A stretch of DNA of 32,180 nucleotides, taken from the NCBI GenBank assembly GCA_020846885.1, contig JADLDC010000164.1, positions 1 through 32,180 on the forward strand, in the 5' to 3' direction. Shown here piece after piece: positions 27,180 through 32,180 of the stretch (its first letter is position 1; every line of letters starts with the position of its first letter). This DNA is from Acidobacteriota bacterium (GTDB lineage Bacteria > Acidobacteriota > Blastocatellia > Pyrinomonadales > Pyrinomonadaceae). The position numbers and the translations under genes were made by a program. A model generated the notes under the pieces. That model ran no database searches. It was not told the origin of the DNA and saw only the letters and a list, made by a program, of their open reading frames with translations.

Positions 27180-29507
27180 TCAGTGCAGGGTTATACTGTC
27201 ACTGATCGATCGGCCGTCTCGCGGTTGGCCGTCGTCGTCCGCGATTTGCTCGGATGGCAGCCATTGCGGGCGTTTGTAAAGAAGCTCTTCGGTTTCCTCG
27301 CGGCCCTTGGGTTTTGCCAACAGATATCCCTGGCCGTAATCACACCCCAAATTCTGCAGTACAGCGAGTTGCGGCTTGGTCTCGATCCCTTCCGCGATAA
27401 CGCGCATTTTAAGATTCTTCGCCAGTGAGATCACGGTTTGAAGGACTTCGGAATCCTCACCGTGCTCGCCAACCCGGTTAACGAACGAACGGTCGATCTT
27501 TAGCGTATCGAAAGGAAGTCGGTGCAGCACACTCAGGCTTGAGTACCCGGTACCAAAATCGTCAATGCTCAGCTGGACGCCTATCTCCTTGAGCCGGCCG
27601 AGAATATGTATCGTGTGCTCTGCATTTTCCATCGCCGTGCTTTCGGTTATTTCGAGCTTTAGTGTTCGGGCCGCAACTCGCGAGGACTGGAGTGCGCCGA
27701 CGACATCGTCGATCAGCAGGTTTTTTGTCAGATGTTTGCCAGAGATGTTGACGCTGACCACCAGGTCGCGATATTCGGGCGCGATCTTTTGCCATTCGGC
27801 CAATTGACGGCAGGATTCGTGAAGGATCCAGATCGTTATTGGAAGAATCAGCCCTGAATCTTCGGCGATAGGAATGAAGCGGAAAGGCGGGATCATTCCC
27901 ATCTTTGCGTGATGCCAGCGAAGCAATGCCTCAAAGCCGATAAGCCTTCCGTCCGTCAGCGAGACGATCGGCTGATAATGCAGGCTCATCTCATTTCTTT
28001 CGACCGCATGCCGCAGGTCCATTTCAAGCCGAATGCGTTCGAGAAAGCGATCACGCATCTCGCGATTGAATACGGCCGGGCCATCGTTCTTTTCCTTTGC
28101 GAAATGCATTGCAATGTCAGCGTCGCGAAGGATTTCTTCGGGCGTGTCATATTCCGGATCGGACGGTGCGATGCCAATATTCAGGTCTATGGTGATGCTG
28201 TGGCCGCCAAGCGAAAAGGGCTGCGTCAGGCTCTTGTAGATCCTTCGCGCGACCTTCTGCGCCTTGTCGGCGTTCGGAAGGTCACGGAGGATGATAGCGA
28301 ATTCATCTCCGCCAATGCGGGCAACGACATCGCCCGGGTTCAGCATTCGGATAAACCTTTTTGCGGCCACGACCAGGACCTTGTCGCCGATCGTATGGCC
28401 CAGCGAGTCGTTGATATCCTTAAAGCCTCGAATGTCGAGGAACAATACCTGGAAAGCGATCGAACTGTCCGCCTTGCTCTCCTCGATCATTCGTCGAAGC
28501 ACATCACCGAAATTCTTTCGGTTCGCAAGTCCGGTCAGCGAATCATGCAATGCCGCGTGCTGAAAATCACGTTCGCTTTTGCGAAGGGCAATGTTCGCCT
28601 GTTCTTCCTTTGAGAGGGCCAGCTGCAGCTGCGACGCATGGCTTTCGGCTTCGAGCCTTCGTTCGCGCTCAGCCGCGGCCTTGGCACGCTCGGCTTCTTC
28701 GACTTGGGCAAATGCCGTGTTCACCTCGCCGATTGACTGGCGGTAACTTAGGAAAGCGACCGCAATGGCCAGCAATGCTGTAGCCGCGGTGATGATGTCG
28801 CCGTAGTTAACGAGTTTGAAAACTATCCCTGCCAATCCAATACCGACGATCTGGGTCATCGAACTTGAAAAGCAATATTTTTTCCACGTTTCCCAAAGGC
28901 TCTCGCCCGTCTTTAGTGTGTGAAAGATCGCGGCAAACGACGAAGACATCATGAACTGCGATAGGCCGAGTACGCCAAGGAGCGTGATCAGATGCTGCGT
29001 TTTCTCGGGCGTAAAGTCAGGGCCGGCGATGCCCTGGACGATCAGCAGGACAATGAACGTGGTCGTTGTCGCTAGAATGTTGATCGCAATGTTCGTCGGG
29101 ATCATCAGCGGCCCCCAAGGATGGCCGGACCGTTTTAGATAAAGACAATTTGCCAAGGTTTCAACTGCCGCAAGGATGATCGCCCCTTCACCTCCGTACA
29201 GAAGAAATGCAAGAAAGATCAATGAGTCGGCAAAGCTTATCGCGAATCTCGAACGAGGCAGCGTCAGAGTGACGTGCGGAGAGGCCAGTGCTGCGAAGGC
29301 CAGCACGAAAAGAAACCCCCAGCCTATCGTTGTCCGCGGCAGGTTCGCAACGGCGTACACAAGACAAAGCGCTCCTAAACCGATCACCACTACCTTGACG
29401 GAAGTCGAGAATCGTTCGCGGTTTACAACCTGCGCATTATCGAAGGTTTTGCTGGACATCTGAGGCAGACTTCTGCTACAAGGAGGGAGGTGCTGTAGGC
29501 CAAACAA
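27180..29507 (-). CDS. Membrane GGDEF-EAL protein (c-di-GMP turnover)
   Basis: 775 aa; N-terminal multi-TM sensor; ARIGGDEFAIILRD; EAL-domain GFEALLRWHH, DDFGTGYSSLSVLHRLPFDTLKIDRSFV. Confidence 0.95.
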   Translation of the reverse strand: MFGLQHLPPCSRSLPQMSSKTFDNAQVVNRERFSTSVKVVVIGLGALCLVYAVANLPRTTIGWGFLFVLAFAALASPHVTLTLPRSRFAISFADSLIFLAFLLYGGEGAIILAAVETLANCLYLKRSGHPWGPLMIPTNIAINILATTTTFIVLLIVQGIAGPDFTPEKTQHLITLLGVLGLSQFMMSSSFAAIFHTLKTGESLWETWKKYCFSSSMTQIVGIGLAGIVFKLVNYGDIITAATALLAIAVAFLSYRQSIGEVNTAFAQVEEAERAKAAAERERRLEAESHASQLQLALSKEEQANIALRKSERDFQHAALHDSLTGLANRKNFGDVLRRMIEESKADSSIAFQVLFLDIRGFKDINDSLGHTIGDKVLVVAAKRFIRMLNPGDVVARIGGDEFAIILRDLPNADKAQKVARRIYKSLTQPFSLGGHSITIDLNIGIAPSDPEYDTPEEILRDADIAMHFAKEKNDGPAVFNREMRDRFLERIRLEMDLRHAVERNEMSLHYQPIVSLTDGRLIGFEALLRWHHAKMGMIPPFRFIPIAEDSGLILPITIWILHESCRQLAEWQKIAPEYRDLVVSVNISGKHLTKNLLIDDVVGALQSSRVAARTLKLEITESTAMENAEHTIHILGRLKEIGVQLSIDDFGTGYSSLSVLHRLPFDTLKIDRSFVNRVGEHGEDSEVLQTVISLAKNLKMRVIAEGIETKPQLAVLQNLGCDYGQGYLLAKPKGREETEELLYKRPQWLPSEQIADDDGQPRDGRSISDSITLH

Positions 29508-29776
29508 AGTTTAACATTCCTTGATCAGAAAATACAGCAAAAAATGAAGGCTGGTCCAACCGAAATGTATACAAAATAACCACATTCCGAGTGTATACCT
29601 GATAATCAGTCCGCTAACTGTTGTTAAGACAATACTTACATGTCGGACAAGCGACGACTGGCAACAAAATATACAGTTTTCGCCCGAACCATATTTTGGG
29701 ATCCTAGCGGTTTGCTTCGACTGTAACTAGTTGTAAAAGCACTAGTTATAAGAATATTGATCTGATGTCTGATTTG

Positions 29777-29793
29777 TGGCACGGAGGTTGTAT
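29777..29793 (+). promoter_or_regulatory. Sigma54-like promoter with non-canonical -12
   Basis: TGGCACG-GAGG-TTGTA: consensus -24 box; -12 is GT instead of GC at the right spacing; 55-60 bp upstream of the GILVTG gene. Confidence 0.45.
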
Positions 29794-29847
29794 TTAGGGA
29801 GGGCAGGTCGGAGCGAAAGGCTCAAAATTAAAACCTGGAGAAGAAAA

Positions 29848-30144
29848 ATGAAAAACATCAAAAACATCGTCGCAGCATTCCTGATCGTCACTTTCCTCAG
29901 CGTCAGCACCTTCGCAGGTGACGGCATCCTCGTTACCGGCAGAGACGGCATCCTCGTTACGGGCGTAGCGGCAGAGCCGACACCCTGCACGGCGTCAGCG
30001 GTAGACGGCATCCTCGTAACGGGCCGCGACGGCATCCTGGTAACAGGCTTTGCGGGGATCCTTGTCACGGGCTTCACCGGAATTCTAGTGACGGGATTGA
30101 CGGGCACCAGCACCTGCCGCGGCGGCCTGCTCATCAGCGACTAG
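29848..30144 (+). CDS. Secreted GILVTG-repeat peptide (98 aa)
   Basis: MKNIKNIVAAFLIVTFLSVSTFAGDGILVTGRDGILVTGVAAEPTPCTASAVDGILVTGRDGILVTGFAGILVTGFTGILVTGLTGTSTCRGGLLISD; GGAG RBS; start trimmed from 29776; followed by a terminator. Confidence 0.85.
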   Translation: MKNIKNIVAAFLIVTFLSVSTFAGDGILVTGRDGILVTGVAAEPTPCTASAVDGILVTGRDGILVTGFAGILVTGFTGILVTGLTGTSTCRGGLLISD

Positions 30145-30252
30145 TAACAAATACGACGCTTCTCTTCAGTGAGCCAAACGGCTTCCACCGAGCGGGACTG
30201 GACAAGTCCAACGAAGAAAAAAACTTGGGTAGATGTCGTCCTTGGACCTCAA

Positions 30253-30287
30253 GCCCGCCGAATCGCTCGGCGGGCCTTTTTTGTTTT
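30253..30287 (+). terminator. Rho-independent terminator
   Basis: GCCCGCCGA-ATCGC-TCGGCGGGC followed by CTTTTTTGTTTT. Confidence 0.9.
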
Positions 30288-30295
30288 GTAATACC

Positions 30296-31492
30296 TTAGC
30301 CGATCGCACTTTTTCCTGAATGGACGGGTGCGAGTGTTCGCAGGGCATCAATCGACTTTGAGAGCACTTCGAGTACTCGGTCAACGTCCTCCCTGGTATT
30401 CGCCCTCCCAAAACTGAACCGGATCGCACCGCGGGCGAGTTCATCCCCGCGGCCGAGGGCGCGGATGACTGGCGAAGGTTCGAGCGACCCTGACGAACAA
30501 GCAGAGCCGGTCGAGACCGCAATTCCCTGCATATCCAGATTGATCAAAAGCCCCTCGCCTTCTATTCCGCGAAACGAGATGTTGGCAATATTCGGCAGCC
30601 TTTGGGCCGGATCGCCGTTGAGAAGTGATCCCGGGATATTTTCCAGTACAGATCCTTCTAACCGGTCTCGAAGGCGGCCCAGACGGACCGATTCTTCTCC
30701 GAGCTGTTTTCCGGCGATCTCGCATGCCGCACCAAAAGCAACGATAAGCGGCACCGGTTCTGTTCCGCCGCGAACGCCCCGTTCCTGGCGGCCGCCGATG
30801 TTCTGCGGATGCAGGCGTACGCCGCGTCTGACGTATAAAGCTCCGATGCCTTTTGGTGCATTGATCTTATGGGCCGACGTCGAAAGCAGATCGCAGCCGA
30901 TCTCTTCGACATCGACGGCGATCTTTCCGGCCGCCTGAACGGCGTCGGTGTGAAACCATATCTTTCTTCCACCGGCCCGTAGCTCGCGGACAAGTTTTCC
31001 TATTTCCTGCACCGGCTGTATCGTACCTATCTCATTATTTGCGATCATCACCGAGACAAGTATCGTCTCCCCGCGAATTGCCGCTCGAACATCTTCGATC
31101 TTTACAATGCCGTTATCGTAAACCGGCAAATAGGTAACGGCAAAGCCCTGTTTTTCAAGGTCTTCGCAAACATTTTTGACCGATGGATGCTCGATGGATG
31201 ATGTGACGATATGCGGCGGCCCTGTTGTGCGGTTTCGCGACACAAGTCCGCGAACAGCAAGATTATTGGCTTCGGTGCCGCCGGATGTAAATACGATCTC
31301 GTTCGGCCGAGCGTTGATCAACCCGGCGGCCTGATGCCTCGCTTTATCGACAGCCCCTTTGGTTTCCTGGCCAAAGAAATGGATGCTTGATGCGTTGCCA
31401 AACTTTTCGGTCAGATAAGGCATCATCGCGGCCAGCACATCCGGATCCACCGGCGTTGTGGCGCTGTTGTCGAGATATATCCTTCGGAACAT
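30296..31492 (-). CDS. Cysteine desulfurase (NifS/IscS-type)
   Basis: 398 aa; MFRRIYLDNSATTPVDPDVLAAM, FTSGGTEANNLAVRG, STSAHKINAPKGIGALYVR, GSACSSGSLEPSPVIRALG. Confidence 0.96.
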   Translation of the reverse strand: MFRRIYLDNSATTPVDPDVLAAMMPYLTEKFGNASSIHFFGQETKGAVDKARHQAAGLINARPNEIVFTSGGTEANNLAVRGLVSRNRTTGPPHIVTSSIEHPSVKNVCEDLEKQGFAVTYLPVYDNGIVKIEDVRAAIRGETILVSVMIANNEIGTIQPVQEIGKLVRELRAGGRKIWFHTDAVQAAGKIAVDVEEIGCDLLSTSAHKINAPKGIGALYVRRGVRLHPQNIGGRQERGVRGGTEPVPLIVAFGAACEIAGKQLGEESVRLGRLRDRLEGSVLENIPGSLLNGDPAQRLPNIANISFRGIEGEGLLINLDMQGIAVSTGSACSSGSLEPSPVIRALGRGDELARGAIRFSFGRANTREDVDRVLEVLSKSIDALRTLAPVHSGKSAIG

Positions 31493-31667
31493 TTCTTTAT
31501 TTTAGATCAGCAAGGGCGTACGCACGAAACCGCCATGCCCGATGATCAATTCTGCGGAATACACGCAGCATGGCTGTGGCTTCTACGGTTAGATGGTGTG
31601 GATGCAACCGTTTCAGCGTGTTTTTAGATGTCATAAGCTGGCTCATGTTACGGGGAGCGAACTTTAT

Positions 31668-32180
31668 GACATTACTTTGCAAAGGATTTATTTATTGCGT
31701 TTGCCTATTTCTTTTTGCCGGGCTTGTTCTCGGGCAGGAACGGAGGTATGAGGATAAAACAGAGTCGCCCTATTTTTTTGTACAGGGCGACCCGGCCATT
31801 GACCGGCTGCCGCTCAAGAGCACCAACGTCAACATTGCGGTTTCGGGCGTTATCGCTGATGTGACAGTCGTTCAAACATATCGCAACGAGGGGACAAGGC
31901 CGATAAACGCGACCTACTTGTTCCCGGCTTCGACCCGGGCAGCAGTCTATTCGATGCGGATGCGTATTGGGAACCAGTTGATCGTCGCAAAAATAAAACA
32001 ACGCGAGGCGGCGAAGCAGGAATTTGAGCAGGCAAAGAAAGAAGGCAAGAGCGCCTCATTGCTTGAAGAGAACAGGCCGAATGTTTTCTCGATGAAGCTG
32101 GCCAATATGATGCCGAACGATGATGTTGAGATCGAGCTGCGTTATACCGAACTGCTGGTGCCGACTGACGGCGTTTATCA
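31668..32180 (+). CDS. VIT-domain secreted protein (3' truncated by window edge)
   Basis: MTLLCKGFIYCVCLFLFAGLVLGQERRYEDKTESPYFFVQGDPAIDRLPLKSTNVNIAVSGVIADVTVVQTYRNEGTRPINATYLFPASTRAAVYSMRMRIGNQLIVAKIKQREAAKQEFEQAKKEGKSASLLEENRPNVFSMKLANMMPNDDVEIELRYTELLVPTDGVY; VIT pattern; GGGGAG RBS. Confidence 0.88.

Noticed and set aside
26953-27279. 108-aa plus-strand ORF between BI-1 and GGDEF-EAL genes
   Set aside because: Runs into the antisense of the EAL gene end; no RBS or domain.
27909-28613. 234-aa plus-strand ORF
   Set aside because: Antisense to the GGDEF-EAL gene.
29742-30134. 130-aa minus-strand ORF with PVTRMPS repeats
   Set aside because: Mirror of the GILVTG repeats; the plus strand has signal peptide, RBS, terminator and synonymous divergence.
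31497-31682. 61-aa minus-strand ORF upstream of the cysteine desulfurase
   Set aside because: No convincing RBS, overlaps the start of the VIT-domain gene; weak composition.

Overview
The window reads as an accessory-rich stretch of a bacterial chromosome. Protein flavour and repeat types suggest Acidobacteriota/Blastocatellia, but that is inference only. Recognisable genes: mutL (3' part), a sodium:solute symporter, a PIG-L deacetylase, a biotinyl-carrier protein, two peroxiredoxins, a CNNM/CBS protein, zwf, ybeY, a PIN/AbrB toxin-antitoxin pair, phoH, a small stress-type cluster (small basic protein, YtxH-like, baeRF/eRF1-like, SDR), a collagen-like secreted protein, atpD-atpC, xseA/xseB flanking a membrane protein, BI-1, a GGDEF-EAL protein, a cysteine desulfurase and a VIT-domain protein (partial). 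Main points for a second look: (1) a peroxiredoxin whose catalytic position is an in-frame TGA, with a bacterial-type SECIS hairpin 14 nt downstream, so a probable selenoprotein; (2) a secreted 98-aa peptide with six GILVTG repeats whose codons have diverged synonymously, next to a GGDEF-EAL gene and behind a sigma54-like promoter; (3) a perfect-consensus sigma54 promoter ahead of the stress-type cluster; (4) three copies of a composite palindromic cassette (direct units - conserved core - inverted units) around the collagen-like gene and a small conserved gene; (5) two unrelated ~235-bp elements with the same six-hairpin mirror architecture, one with a 6-bp target-site duplication inside an older repeat; (6) a perfect 27-bp inverted repeat that encodes the C-terminus of one protein and the signal peptide of the next.
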